DNA of 64,000 nt, taken from assembly GCA_035645555.1 (NCBI GenBank), contig DASQMI010000069.1, positions 1-64,000 on the forward strand. Reading direction: 5' to 3'. Position 1 is the stretch's first letter. Every line of letters starts with the position of its first letter. The notes under the pieces are model-generated. The model saw only the letters and a list, made by a program, of their open reading frames with translations. It did no database searches and was not told the DNA's origin. The DNA comes from Lysobacter_F sp035645555. Lineage in GTDB: Bacteria; Pseudomonadota; Gammaproteobacteria; Xanthomonadales; Xanthomonadaceae. The translations under genes were made by a program, and so were the position numbers. This document shows positions 24,453 to 35,015 of this stretch, in pieces.

Positions 24453-25283
24453 TCAGTCGTTCGCCGCCGACAGCTCGCGGCCGCGGCGGGTGGCGGCGTC
24501 GATCGCGCGCGAGACCAGCTCGCGGAAGCCGCCGGCTTCGAACGCCTCGATCGCCGCCTGGGTGGTGCCGCCGGGCGAGGTGACGCGCGCGCGCAGCGTT
24601 TCCGGTGGCTCGTCCTGGCCGGTCAGCATCAGCGCGGCGCCGAGCACGGTCTGCTTGGCGAGCGCGGCCGCGGTCTCCGCCGGCAGGCCCTGCGCCACGC
24701 CGGCGGCGATCATCGCCTCGGCGAGCAGGAACACGTACGCCGGGCCGCTGCCGGACACCGCAGTGACCGCATCCATCAATGCCTCGTTGTCGATCCACAC
24801 TGTCGGCCCCGCGGCCTCCAGCAGCGCCTGCGCCTGCGTGCGCTGCGCGGCGTCCACGCCGTCGCGCGCGAACAGCCCGGTGATGCCGGCGCCGAGCAGC
24901 GCCGGCGTGTTCGGCATGGTGCGCACCACCGCCTGCCCGCCGCCGAGCCAGCGGTCGAGCTGGTCGCTGGTGATGCCGGCGGCGATCGAGATCACCAACG
25001 GCCGCTGCGCCTGCGCCAGTGGCGCCAGCGTCGTGCACACGGTGCGCATCACCTGCGGCTTCACCGCAAGCAGCCACACGTCCGCCTGCGATGCGGCCTG
25101 CTCGGCGCGCTCGTGCACCCGCACGCCGAAGTCGCACGCCAGCGCCTCGCGCAGCGCCGCCACCGGCTCGGCGACATGCACGCGGTCGGCCGGCGTGCCA
25201 CGCTCGACCAGTCCGCCGATCAGGCTGCGGGCCATGTTGCCGCCGCCGATGAACGCGACGGCCGGAGAACTCGGATTCGACAT
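24453..25283 (-). CDS. proC: Pyrroline-5-carboxylate reductase
   Basis: 276 residues. Last step of proline synthesis. N-terminal Rossmann motif FIGGGNMARSLIGGL; C-terminal signature segment with ALMDAVTAVSGSGPAYVFLL and TSPGGTTQAAIEAFE. Start at MSNPSSPAV (an in-frame ATG five codons upstream is less likely). Downstream of yggS, upstream of a DUF4426 gene, a common gammaproteobacterial order. Confidence 0.97.
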   Translation of the reverse strand: MSNPSSPAVAFIGGGNMARSLIGGLVERGTPADRVHVAEPVAALREALACDFGVRVHERAEQAASQADVWLLAVKPQVMRTVCTTLAPLAQAQRPLVISIAAGITSDQLDRWLGGGQAVVRTMPNTPALLGAGITGLFARDGVDAAQRTQAQALLEAAGPTVWIDNEALMDAVTAVSGSGPAYVFLLAEAMIAAGVAQGLPAETAAALAKQTVLGAALMLTGQDEPPETLRARVTSPGGTTQAAIEAFEAGGFRELVSRAIDAATRRGRELSAAND

Positions 25284-25338
25284 GGGCAATGGGTGCACGG
25301 AGAAAGAAGCAGGATAGCCGAGCGCGACGCGCGACCCA

Positions 25339-26037
25339 CTAGCGCCGCGCGCGCGCGCCGAACAGCGCGGTGCCGACGCGCACCATCGTCGCGCCTTCGG
25401 CGATGGCGATCTCGAAATCGTCGCTCATCCCCATCGACAGCGTGTCGAGATCGGAGAACCTGCGGCGCAGGCGCTCGAACAGGGCCGCGGTGCGGCGGAA
25501 CGCGTCGCGGCGCTGCTCCGGCTGCGGGTGCGGGAACGGGATCACCATCAGTCCGCGCAGCCGCAGCTGCGGTTGCGCGGCCACCGCATCGGCGAGCGCG
25601 TCGAGCTCCTCCGGGCGGCAGCCGTGCTTGCTGGCCTCGTCGTCGATGTTGACCTGCAGCAGCACGTTCAGCGGCGGCAGCGCGTCGGGACGGTGGCGCG
25701 CCAGCGCGTCGACCAGCTTCGCGCGGTCCACCGTCTGCACCCAGTCGAACCGGGTCGCGGCCTCGCGCGCCTTGTTCGATTGCAGGTGGCCGATGAGGTG
25801 CCACTCGACCGTGCCGTTCAGCCCGGCGAGCTCGTCCTGCTTCGCCAGCGCTTCCTGCACGTAGTTCTCGCCGAACGCCGGGCGTGCGCCCTGGCTCGAC
25901 CATAGCGCCGCCAGCTCGGCCACTTTCGCCGTCGGCTGCGTCTTGCTGACCGCGATCAGGCTCGGCCGTGGGCGGCCGGCCGCGCGCGCGGCCGCATCCA
26001 GCCGCCGCATCACCTCATGGAAGGACTCTGGGAGCAC
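25339..26037 (-). CDS. yggS: YggS/PLPBP family pyridoxal phosphate homeostasis protein
   Basis: 232 residues, fold-type III PLP binder without known enzymatic turnover. PLP-lysine K32 in LIAVSKTQP; FGENYVQEA, EWHLIGHLQSNK and the phosphate-binding LSMGMSDDFEIAIAEGATMVRVG. The start is GTG at 26037. Upstream of proC on the same strand and divergent from pilT. Keeps free PLP low and affects amino-acid metabolism. Confidence 0.95.
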   Translation of the reverse strand: MLPESFHEVMRRLDAAARAAGRPRPSLIAVSKTQPTAKVAELAALWSSQGARPAFGENYVQEALAKQDELAGLNGTVEWHLIGHLQSNKAREAATRFDWVQTVDRAKLVDALARHRPDALPPLNVLLQVNIDDEASKHGCRPEELDALADAVAAQPQLRLRGLMVIPFPHPQPEQRRDAFRRTAALFERLRRRFSDLDTLSMGMSDDFEIAIAEGATMVRVGTALFGARARR

Positions 26038-26086
26038 CGTCGCAAACCCGTTCAGGCGGGCTGGAAAGCCCGTGTCGTCTGGGGGC

Positions 26087-26092
26087 TATACT
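26087..26092 (+). promoter_or_regulatory. Candidate -10 element (TATACT) for pilT
   Basis: TATACT, 45 bases before the pilT ATG in the 100-base divergent yggS/pilT region. No good -35 or sigma-54 -24/-12 pair was found. Confidence 0.35.
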
Positions 26093-26137
26093 GCGGAAAG
26101 GGGACATCGCATTCCAGCCAGCGCGCGGGGAGCACGC

Positions 26138-27175
26138 ATGGATATCGCCGAACTTCTGGCGTTTTCGGTCAAGAACAAAGCATCCGACCTGCACCTGTCG
26201 GCGGGCCTGCCGCCGATGATCCGCGTCGACGGCGACGTCCGCCGCATCAACGTGCCGCCGCTGGACCACAAGCAGGTGCACGCGCTGGTGTACGACATCA
26301 TGTCGGACAAGCAGCGCCGCGACTACGAGGAGTTCCTCGAAGTCGACTTCTCGTTCGAGATTCCCGGGCTGGCCCGCTTCCGCGTCAACGCGTTCAACCA
26401 GAACCGCGGCGCCGGCGCGGTGTTCCGGACCATTCCCTCCGAGGTGCTGACGCTGGAGGACCTCGGCTGCCCGCCGATCTTCCGCGAGCTGATCCAGCAG
26501 CCGCAGGGCCTGATCCTGGTGACCGGCCCGACCGGTTCCGGCAAGTCGACCACGCTCGCGGGCATGATCGACTACATCAACAAGAACGAGTACGGGCACA
26601 TCCTCACCGTCGAGGACCCGATCGAGTTCGTGCACACCTCGCAGAAGTGCCTGGTCAACCAGCGCGAGGTCCACCGCGACACCCACGGCTTCAACGAGGC
26701 GCTGCGTTCGGCGCTGCGCGAGGACCCGGACTACATCCTGGTCGGCGAAATGCGCGACCTGGAGACCATCCGCCTGGCGCTGACCGCCGCGGAAACCGGC
26801 CACCTGGTGTTCGGCACGCTGCACACCAGCTCGGCGGCGAAGACCATCGACCGCATCATCGACGTGTTCCCCGCCGGCGAGAAGCCGATGGTGCGCTCGA
26901 TGCTGTCGGAATCGCTGCGCGCTGTGATCTCGCAGGCGCTGCTGAAGAAGGTCGGCGGCGGCCGTACGGCGGCGTGGGAAATCATGGTCGGCATTCCGGC
27001 GATCCGGAACCTGATCCGCGAGGACAAAGTCGCGCAGATGTATTCGGCGATCCAGACGGGCCAGCAGTACGGAATGATGACGCTGGACCAGCACCTGCAG
27101 GATCTGGTCAAGCGCGGTCTGGTCACCCGTCCCCACGCCCGCGAGTACGCCAAGGACAAGCGCCTGTTCGAATAA
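26138..27175 (+). CDS. pilT: Type IV pilus retraction ATPase PilT
   Basis: 345 residues. Hexameric ATPase at the inner-membrane base that depolymerises pili for twitching motility and DNA uptake. Walker A GPTGSGKST at 130-138, Asp box and Walker B (LREDPDYILVGEMRD), His box (TGHLVFGTLHTSSA) and the retraction-specific AIRNLIRE near the C-terminus. The ATG at 26138 has GGGGAG six bases upstream and gives the family length. Followed by pilU after 111 bases. Confidence 0.98.
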   Translation: MDIAELLAFSVKNKASDLHLSAGLPPMIRVDGDVRRINVPPLDHKQVHALVYDIMSDKQRRDYEEFLEVDFSFEIPGLARFRVNAFNQNRGAGAVFRTIPSEVLTLEDLGCPPIFRELIQQPQGLILVTGPTGSGKSTTLAGMIDYINKNEYGHILTVEDPIEFVHTSQKCLVNQREVHRDTHGFNEALRSALREDPDYILVGEMRDLETIRLALTAAETGHLVFGTLHTSSAAKTIDRIIDVFPAGEKPMVRSMLSESLRAVISQALLKKVGGGRTAAWEIMVGIPAIRNLIREDKVAQMYSAIQTGQQYGMMTLDQHLQDLVKRGLVTRPHAREYAKDKRLFE

Positions 27176-27224
27176 GGCGCGTCACGCGATCCGGTCACGG
27201 CAACAACCGGGTTTCATGACCGCG

Positions 27225-27247
27225 CCGGGATTCCCCCGAAATCCCGG
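27225..27247. other. Hairpin between pilT and pilU
   Basis: CCGGGATT and AATCCCGG form an 8-bp stem with a 7-base loop in the 111-base pilT-pilU gap, with no following T run. It could be an mRNA processing or stability element that sets pilT/pilU dosage. No other element was seen in the gap. Confidence 0.4.
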
Positions 27248-27286
27248 ACCACCGGCCACGGATCCCGGCTCCGCAGGAGCCCTTCC

Positions 27287-28417
27287 ATGAGCAGCATCGA
27301 TTTCACCTCGTTCCTCAAGCTGATGGCGCACGAAAAGGCGTCGGACCTGTTCATCACCGCGGGCGTGCCGCCGTCGATGAAGGTGCACGGCAAGCTGGTG
27401 CCGGTCACCCAGACGCCGCTGACCCCGCAGCAGAGCCGCGACCTCGTGCTCAACGTGATGACGCCGAGCCAGCGCGAGGAGTTCGAGAAGACGCACGAGT
27501 GCAACTTCGCGATCGGCGTCGCCAGCATCGGCCGCTTCCGCGTCAGCGCGTTCTACCAGCGCAACCAGGTCGGCATGGTGCTGCGCCGGATCGAGACCAA
27601 GATCCCGACCGTCGAGGAGCTCAACCTGCCGCCGGTGATCAAGACGCTGGCGATGACCAAGCGCGGCATCATCATCTTCGTCGGCGCCACCGGTACCGGT
27701 AAGTCGACGTCGCTCGCGGCGATGATCGGCTACCGCAACAAGAACTCCAGCGGCCACATCATCACCATCGAGGACCCGATCGAGTTCGTGCACAAGCACG
27801 AAGGCTGCATCGTCACCCAGCGCGAGGTCGGCATCGACACCGACAGCTGGGAGGCCGCGCTGAAGAACACCCTGCGCCAGGCGCCGGACGTGATCATGAT
27901 CGGCGAGGTGCGTACCCGCGAGGGCATGGACTACGCGATCGCGTTCGCCGAAACCGGCCACTTGGTGCTGTGCACGCTGCACGCCAACAACGCCAACCAG
28001 GCGCTCGACCGCATCATCAACTTCTTCCCGGAAGACCGCCGCCAGCAGCTGCTGATGGACCTGTCGCTCAACCTCAAGGGCGTGGTCGCGCAGCAGCTGG
28101 TGCCCACGGTGGACGGCAAGGGCCGCCGGGTGGCGATGGAGATCCTGCTCGGCACGCCGCTGGTGCAGGACTACATCCGCGATGGCGAGATCCACAAGAT
28201 CAAGGAAGTGATGAAGGAGTCGGTCAACCTCGGCATGAAGACGTTCGACCAGAGCCTGTTCGAGCTCTACCAGGCCGGGGAGATCAGCTACGACGACGCG
28301 CTGCGCTACGCCGACTCGCAGAACGAGGTGCGCCTGCGCATCAAGCTCGCCCAGGGCGGCGACGCACGCACGCTGGCGTCCGGGCTGGATGGCGTCGAGG
28401 TGGCCGAAATCCGCTGA
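27287..28417 (+). CDS. pilU: PilT-dependent retraction ATPase PilU
   Basis: 376 residues, PilT paralogue. Walker A GATGTGKST, Walker B region LRQAPDVIMIGEVRT, His box TGHLVLCTLHANNA. Lacks the AIRNLIRE motif of PilT and has the longer PilU C-terminus ending in LRIKLAQGGDARTLASGL. Forms mixed retraction motors with PilT. AGGAG lies about 15 bases upstream of the ATG. Confidence 0.96.
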   Translation: MSSIDFTSFLKLMAHEKASDLFITAGVPPSMKVHGKLVPVTQTPLTPQQSRDLVLNVMTPSQREEFEKTHECNFAIGVASIGRFRVSAFYQRNQVGMVLRRIETKIPTVEELNLPPVIKTLAMTKRGIIIFVGATGTGKSTSLAAMIGYRNKNSSGHIITIEDPIEFVHKHEGCIVTQREVGIDTDSWEAALKNTLRQAPDVIMIGEVRTREGMDYAIAFAETGHLVLCTLHANNANQALDRIINFFPEDRRQQLLMDLSLNLKGVVAQQLVPTVDGKGRRVAMEILLGTPLVQDYIRDGEIHKIKEVMKESVNLGMKTFDQSLFELYQAGEISYDDALRYADSQNEVRLRIKLAQGGDARTLASGLDGVEVAEIR

Positions 28418-28438
28418 CGCCACCCGGTGTCGCCGCCA

Positions 28439-28463
28439 GGCCCCGCCGCACGGCGGGGCCTCG
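28439..28463 (+). terminator. Probable intrinsic terminator after pilU
   Basis: AGGCCCCGCC and GGCGGGGCCT form a strong stem around a four-base loop about 22 bases after the pilU stop, followed by a short TTT in CGCGTTTC. Typical of GC-rich terminators. Confidence 0.65.
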
Positions 28464-28547
28464 CGTTTCACGAGCACGGAGGCAGCAGCCGCGGCGGTGC
28501 AGCATCCGCCTCACGCCGCTCACCGTATGCTGCATGCCGCCCGAGGC

Positions 28548-28553
28548 TAGAAT
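28548..28553 (+). promoter_or_regulatory. Candidate -10 element (TAGAAT), leaderless geometry, for yqgE
   Basis: TAGAAT followed by exactly six C residues and then the yqgE ATG at 28560. No Shine-Dalgarno is within range. Transcription would begin at the start codon. Confidence 0.5.
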
Positions 28554-28559
28554 CCCCCC

Positions 28560-29126
28560 ATGCAGGACGAACCGACCCCGCTCACCAGCCAGTTGCTGAT
28601 CGCGTTGCCGGCGCTGGCGGAAACCGACTTCTCGCGCAGCGTGGCGCTGATCTGCCAGCACGATCAGGACGGCGCGCTCGGCATCGTGGTCAACCGGCCC
28701 TCGGAGTTCACTTTGGGCGACGTGCTCAGCCAGATGGGCATCGAGGGCGGCGACGAGGCGATGCGCGGGCAGGCGGTGGTCGCCGGCGGCCCGGTGCATC
28801 CGGAGCGCGGCTTCGTGCTGCACGACGGCGGCCCGCGCTGGAACGCGACCGTGGCGATCAGCGAGCGCCTGTACCTGACCACCTCGCGCGACATCCTCGA
28901 GGCGATGGCGGCCGGCCAGGGGCCGGACCACGCGCTGGTCGCGCTGGGCTGCGCCGGCTGGGCGCCGGGCCAGCTGGAGAAGGAGCTGGCCGAGAACGAC
29001 TGGCTGACCGCGCCGGCCGATGCTGAGCTGCTGTTCGCATTGCCGCTGCAGAACCGCTGGCAGGCCGCGGCCGGGCGGATCGGCGTCGATTTCGCCTACC
29101 TGGCCGACTACACCGGCCACGCCTGA
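28560..29126 (+). CDS. yqgE: YqgE/AlgH family (UPF0301) protein
   Basis: 188 residues. Family hallmarks: LTSQLLIALPALAETDFSRSVALICQHDQDGALGIVVNRP, YPGGPV-type VVAGGPVHPERGFVLH and the ALGCAGWAPGQLEKELAENDWL segment. Molecular role unresolved; AlgH was first described as an alginate regulator in Pseudomonas. Four bases separate its stop from the ruvX start, so the pair is co-transcribed as in many proteobacteria. Confidence 0.93.
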   Translation: MQDEPTPLTSQLLIALPALAETDFSRSVALICQHDQDGALGIVVNRPSEFTLGDVLSQMGIEGGDEAMRGQAVVAGGPVHPERGFVLHDGGPRWNATVAISERLYLTTSRDILEAMAAGQGPDHALVALGCAGWAPGQLEKELAENDWLTAPADAELLFALPLQNRWQAAAGRIGVDFAYLADYTGHA

Positions 29127-29130
29127 GCGC

Positions 29131-29610
29131 ATGGCAGGCGCGATCCGCACCGGCGGTACCGTGCTCGGCTTCGACGTCGGCGCGCGCCGGATCGGGGTCG
29201 CGGTCGGCAGCACGTTCGGGCACGGCGCGCGCGCGCTGGCGGTGGTCGACGTGCACGCGCACGGCCCGGACTGGCCGGCGATCGAACGGCTGTTCCGCGA
29301 ATGGCGGCCGGACGGCTTCATCGTCGGCGACCCAATGACGCTGGACGGCGGCTCGCAGAGCTCGCGCACGCGTGCGCATGCGTTCGCGCGCGAGCTGGCG
29401 CAACGCTACCGGCTGCCGGTGCTGCTGGTCGACGAGCGCGCCAGTTCGATCGAGGCGGCGCAGCGGTTCGCGGTCGAACGCGCGGAAGGGCGCAAGCGGC
29501 GCCGCGACGCCGATGCGCTGGATGCGGTGGCGGCCGCCGTAATCGTCGAGCGCTGGCTGGCCTCACCGCAGGACGCGGTGGCACTGGAGGACATGCCGGC
29601 CGCGCCGTGA
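29131..29610 (+). CDS. ruvX: RuvX/YqgF pre-16S rRNA nuclease
   Basis: 159 residues, RNase H-like fold. First catalytic strand GFDVGARRIGVAVGS with the conserved Asp, a second motif FIVGDPMTLDGG and a DERASSIEAAQ segment with conserved acidic residues. Processes the 5' end of 16S rRNA, and is also annotated as a Holliday-junction resolvase-like enzyme. Between yqgE and pyrB. Confidence 0.93.
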   Translation: MAGAIRTGGTVLGFDVGARRIGVAVGSTFGHGARALAVVDVHAHGPDWPAIERLFREWRPDGFIVGDPMTLDGGSQSSRTRAHAFARELAQRYRLPVLLVDERASSIEAAQRFAVERAEGRKRRRDADALDAVAAAVIVERWLASPQDAVALEDMPAAP

Positions 29611-29636
29611 ACCTCGGGCGTCGCGCGGCGCTCCCG

Positions 29637-29642
29637 TAGAAT
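29637..29642 (+). promoter_or_regulatory. Candidate -10 element (TAGAAT) for pyrB
   Basis: TAGAAT, 27 bases before the pyrB ATG, with GGAG in the intervening leader serving as Shine-Dalgarno. No clear -35. Confidence 0.45.
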
Positions 29643-29669
29643 CCGCGCATCGCCGTCGCCGGAGCCGCC

Positions 29670-30572
29670 ATGCCGCACCTGCTGACCCTGGAAGGGATGC
29701 TGCGCGAGCGCATCCTCGCGCTGCTCGACCGCGCCCAGCTGTTCGCCGAGGGCCACGACCTGCGCTCGGCGCTTGCCGGCGTGGCGGTGTGCACGCTGTT
29801 CTTCGAGCCGTCCACGCGCACGCGGATGAGCTTCCAGCTGGCCGCGCAGCGGCTCGGCGCCGACGTGCTGGCGTTCGACGCCTCGACTTCGTCGACGCGC
29901 AAGGGCGAAACCGCGCTCGACACGTTGAAGAACCTCGAGGCGATGGGCATCCGCGGCTTCGTGATCCGCCACCACGAGGACGGCGCGGTGGCTGAGCTCG
30001 CACGCCACGTCGGCCCCGGCACCGCGCTCGTGAACGCCGGCGACGGCCGCAGCGCGCATCCCACCCAGGGCCTGCTCGACATGCTGACGCTGCGCCAGGC
30101 CAAGGGCAGTGCGTTCGACCAGCTCAGGGTGCTGATCGTCGGCGACGTGAAGCATTCGCGGGTGGCACGCTCGGACCTGCACGCGCTGCGCGCGCTCGGC
30201 GCCGGCGAGATCCGCGTATGCGGCCCGGTGTCGCTGCTGCCGGACGACGGCACGCTGGCCGGCTGCGCGGTCGGCCACGACCTCGATGCCGCGCTCGACG
30301 GCGTCGACGTGGTGATGATGCTGCGCCTGCAGCGCGAGCGGATGGAGCAGGGGCTGGTCAGCTCGCTGGAGGACTACCACCGCGACTACGGGCTGACCGC
30401 GCAACGCCTGCGTCGCGCGAAGCCCGACGCGGTGGTGATGCATCCGGGGCCGATCAACCGCGGGGTGGAGATCACCGACGAGGTGGCCGACGGCGCGCAG
30501 TCGCTGATCCTGCGCCAGGTGCACAACGGCGTGGCGGTGCGGATGGCGGTGCTGGAGTCGCTGCTGACCTGA
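29670..30572 (+). CDS. pyrB: Aspartate carbamoyltransferase catalytic subunit
   Basis: 300 residues. First committed pyrimidine step. Carbamoyl-phosphate loop FFEPSTRTRMSFQLAAQRLG, 80s-loop DASTSSTRKGET, a HPTQGLLDMLTL segment and the C-terminal VMHPGPINRGVEI. No pyrI or dihydroorotase-like pyrC' gene is next to it, so it is either free-standing or has a partner elsewhere. Converges with mgtE (15 bases). Confidence 0.96.
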   Translation: MPHLLTLEGMLRERILALLDRAQLFAEGHDLRSALAGVAVCTLFFEPSTRTRMSFQLAAQRLGADVLAFDASTSSTRKGETALDTLKNLEAMGIRGFVIRHHEDGAVAELARHVGPGTALVNAGDGRSAHPTQGLLDMLTLRQAKGSAFDQLRVLIVGDVKHSRVARSDLHALRALGAGEIRVCGPVSLLPDDGTLAGCAVGHDLDAALDGVDVVMMLRLQRERMEQGLVSSLEDYHRDYGLTAQRLRRAKPDAVVMHPGPINRGVEITDEVADGAQSLILRQVHNGVAVRMAVLESLLT

Positions 30573-30587
30573 CCGCGGCGGCCGCGC

Positions 30588-31949
30588 TCAGCCCAGCAGG
30601 ATGAGCGTGGCCAGGCCGAGGAAGGTGAAGAACCCCATCACGTCGGTCACCGTGGTGAGGAAGATGCTGCTGGCGAGCGCTGGGTCGAAGCCCATGCGCT
30701 TGATGGTCATCGGCACCAGCACGCCGGCGGTGGCCGCGAACAGCAGGTTGAGCGTGAGCGCGATCGCGATCACCACCGACAGCCCGAGGTTCTGGAACCA
30801 CAGCAGAACCACCACGCCGAGCACGGTGCCGAGCACCACACCGTTGAGCAGCGCGACGCGCACCTCCTTCCACAACAGCACGCGCACGTTGGACGCGCCG
30901 ACCTGGCCGAGCGCGAGGCCGCGGACCATCAGCGCCAGCACCTGGGTGCCGGCGTTGCCGCCCATGCCGGCCACGATCGGCATCAGCACCGCGAGCGCGA
31001 CCAGCTTGTCGATGGTGGCCTCGAACTGGCCGACCACGCTCGCCGCCAGGAACGCGGTGCCGAGGTTGATCGACAGCCAGATCAGGCGCCGGCGCGCCGC
31101 GCGCATCACCGCGCTGAACAGGTCCTCGTCCTCGTCGAGGCCGGCCGCGCCGAGCACCTGGTGCTCGGCCTGCTCGCGGATGATGTCGACCACGTCGTCG
31201 ATGGTGATGCGGCCGAGCAGGATGTTGTTGTCGTCGACCACCGGCGCGCTGATCCAGTCGTGGTCGGAGAACTGCCGCGCGACCTCGGACGACGACTCGT
31301 TGACGTTGATCGCCGGCTGCTCGCCGTCGATCAGCCGGTTGATCGGCGTGTTCGGGTCCTGCACCAGCAGCGCCTGCAACGCGATGCGGCCGAGGTACTG
31401 GTGGCGGCGGCTGACCACGTACAGGTGGTCGGTGTGCTCGGGCAGTTCGCCGCGCAGGCGCAGGTAACGCAGCACGACGTCGACGGTGGTGTCGGCACGC
31501 ACCGTCACCACGTCGGGGTTCATCAGGCGACCGGCGGTGTCCTCGTCGTAGGACAGCACCTGCTCGAGGCGCTCGCGGTTCTCGCGGTCCATCGACTTGA
31601 GCACCTCGTCGATGACCGTGTCCGGCAGGTCCTCGACCAGGTCGGCGAGGTCGTCGATGTCGAGGTCCTCGACCGCGGCGACGATCTCGTCGGTGTCCAT
31701 GTCGGCGAGCAGGCCTTCGCGCACCTCGTCGCCGACGTGCACCAGCACCTCGCCGTCGTCCTCCGGATCGACCAGACCCCACACCACCGCGCGCTTGTCC
31801 GGCGGCAGCGACTCCAGCAGGTTGCCGATCTCGGCGGGGGAGAGCGTGTTGACCAGCCGACGCACCGGCCCGAGACGACCGCTGTCGAGCGCGTCCGAAA
31901 GCAGGCGCAGCTGGCGTGCGGTCTTGTCGTGGCGGATGGCTTCGGCCAT
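30588..31949 (-). CDS. mgtE: Magnesium transporter MgtE
   Basis: 453 residues. N-terminal superhelical domain, two CBS domains at about 130-250 acting as Mg sensor (MNPDVVTVRADTTVDVVLRYLR; ISAPVVDDNNILLGRITIDDVVDII), a plug helix and five C-terminal transmembrane helices with the pore segment PIVAGMGGNAGTQ. The ATG at 31949 is chosen over the in-frame GTG at 31979 because GGAG lies six bases upstream and the family begins MAEAIRHDKTARQL. Lies past a small plus-strand gene from ptsI. Confidence 0.94.
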   Translation of the reverse strand: MAEAIRHDKTARQLRLLSDALDSGRLGPVRRLVNTLSPAEIGNLLESLPPDKRAVVWGLVDPEDDGEVLVHVGDEVREGLLADMDTDEIVAAVEDLDIDDLADLVEDLPDTVIDEVLKSMDRENRERLEQVLSYDEDTAGRLMNPDVVTVRADTTVDVVLRYLRLRGELPEHTDHLYVVSRRHQYLGRIALQALLVQDPNTPINRLIDGEQPAINVNESSSEVARQFSDHDWISAPVVDDNNILLGRITIDDVVDIIREQAEHQVLGAAGLDEDEDLFSAVMRAARRRLIWLSINLGTAFLAASVVGQFEATIDKLVALAVLMPIVAGMGGNAGTQVLALMVRGLALGQVGASNVRVLLWKEVRVALLNGVVLGTVLGVVVLLWFQNLGLSVVIAIALTLNLLFAATAGVLVPMTIKRMGFDPALASSIFLTTVTDVMGFFTFLGLATLILLG

Positions 31950-32098
31950 GCGGCGCTCCGGGTCGAGAGCCGCATCCACGACGGGATGCGACCGGGCTTC
32001 AGGCGTTCATGCCTCGCATTATCGCCCGCGTCGAGGGTGACTGCCCAGCCTGTGAGCGCAGCGTTGACCGCGTGCGCCGGCCCCGCCATCCTCGGCCG

Positions 32099-32521
32099 AT
32101 GCGCACGTTCGCCCGCGTTGTCCTGGCTGCGATGCTCGCGGTGGCCGCGATGCCGGCGCTCGCGCTGCAGTGCCGGGCGCTCGCGGACATCGCAGAGGGC
32201 TCGCCGACCGTGGTGATCGCGCGGCCGGTCGACCGGGTGCGACGGCCGTCGCAGGTGCCGGGCCACGTGTGGGTGCGCTTCGCCGTCGTCGAGACGCTCA
32301 GGGGTGCATCGCGCCCGAGCCTGGATGCGCTGTGTCCGGTCGACGACCGCCGCTGCCGGCCCGCTGAGGACGCCCCGCTGCTGGTGCTGGCGCTGCCGAC
32401 GCCACCGGCGCCGCCAACCCTGACCTGCCGGCTGGAGTATCTCGATCCGCCGCCGGGCATGGGGCCGCCCGATCCGCGGCTGCAGCAGCGCATGCGCGCC
32501 TGGCGCGCGGCGCGGCGCTGA
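32099..32521 (+). CDS. Small exported hypothetical protein
   Basis: 140 residues with a signal peptide (1-23, ends MPALA). The mature part starts LQCRALADIAEGSPTVVIARPVDRV and has a strand-rich middle (VWVRFAVVETLRG) resembling small netrin-like/OB-fold exported proteins, and three more Cys that could form disulfides. I cannot assign a family. Placed between mgtE (divergent) and the end of ptsI (convergent, one base apart). Confidence 0.65.
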   Translation: MRTFARVVLAAMLAVAAMPALALQCRALADIAEGSPTVVIARPVDRVRRPSQVPGHVWVRFAVVETLRGASRPSLDALCPVDDRRCRPAEDAPLLVLALPTPPAPPTLTCRLEYLDPPPGMGPPDPRLQQRMRAWRAARR

Positions 32522-32522
32522 T

Positions 32523-34241
<1,719 letters not shown>

Positions 34242-34281
34242 CGGGCGCCCCTGCGACCCGTCCTGGCCGCGCGCGCCGCCA

Positions 34282-34551
34282 TCAGGCGTCTTCGTCGAAG
34301 CGGCGTTCGAACAGCGCCGCGACCGCGTCGGCCGCCGCCTGCTCGTCCTCGCCCTCGACCCGCAGCCGGATCTGGGTGCCTTGGCCTGCGGCCAGCAGCA
34401 TTACGCCCATGATGCTCTTGGCGTTGATCTCGCGGCCCTTCGCGGTGAGCGTGACCGTGCTGCGGTACTGCGACAGCAGCTGCACCAGCTTCGCGGTCGC
34501 GCGCGCGTGCAGGCCGAGTCGGTTGGTCACCATGAGCTCGCGTTCGATCAT
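34282..34551 (-). CDS. ptsH: HPr phosphocarrier
   Basis: 89 residues. Catalytic H15 in LGLHARATAK and regulatory S46 in NAKSIMGVM, both expected because HPr kinase is encoded in the same cluster. So HPr can be phosphorylated at His by EI and at Ser by HprK. Nine bases after the EIIA gene and 40 bases before ptsI. Confidence 0.96.
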   Translation of the reverse strand: MIERELMVTNRLGLHARATAKLVQLLSQYRSTVTLTAKGREINAKSIMGVMLLAAGQGTQIRLRVEGEDEQAAADAVAALFERRFDEDA

Positions 34552-34560
34552 CCGTAGTCC

Positions 34561-34953
34561 TCATGCATCGTCCAGCACCACGCCGTTGCGCGCGCCGATC
34601 GAGGCCACCGACAGCAGTTCGTCCAGCGGCAGCTCGGCGTAGTTCATCACCCGCAGCAGCATCGGCAGGCTCAGCGCCGACACCCGCCGCACCGGCGTGC
34701 CCAGCCGCGACAACCGCGCGGCCAGGTTGCTCGGGGTGGCGCCGTACAGGTCGGTCAGCACCAGCACGCCATCGCCGCGGTCGACCCGGCGCAGCGCCGC
34801 GCTGGCCTGCGGCAGCAGCGCCTCCAGGTCGCCGTCGAACGGCACCTCGAGCGCCTCGGTCGGCAGCGGCAGCGTGTGCAGCAGCCGGGTGGCGACGCTC
34901 ATCAGCGCCGGGCCGACGCCTTGGTGGGTGACGAGCAGGATGCCGACGGCCAT
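34561..34953 (-). CDS. Mannose-family EIIA domain protein
   Basis: 130 residues, stand-alone PTS EIIA of the ManX fold with phospho-acceptor H10 in GILLVTHQG and the DLYGATPSN loop. No EIIB, EIIC or EIID lies nearby, so it probably receives phosphate from HPr as a regulatory end point. The ATG has no Shine-Dalgarno; a TAACGT six bases upstream, with TTGTCC 16 bases further, suggests its own leaderless promoter 62 bases after rapZ. Confidence 0.92.
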   Translation of the reverse strand: MAVGILLVTHQGVGPALMSVATRLLHTLPLPTEALEVPFDGDLEALLPQASAALRRVDRGDGVLVLTDLYGATPSNLAARLSRLGTPVRRVSALSLPMLLRVMNYAELPLDELLSVASIGARNGVVLDDA

Positions 34954-34959
34954 GCCCGC

Positions 34960-34987
34960 ACGTTAGCAGAGCGACGTTACCGGACAA
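34960..34987 (-). promoter_or_regulatory. Candidate promoter for EIIA-ptsH-ptsI, leaderless geometry
   Basis: On the minus strand a -35-like TTGTCC (34987-34982), a 16-base spacer and -10-like TAACGT (34965-34960) end six bases before the EIIA ATG at 34953. Best -35/-10 pair among the leaderless candidates here. Confidence 0.5.
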
Positions 34988-35015
34988 AAGCCGGACCGGC
35001 GCGCGCTATGGCGGA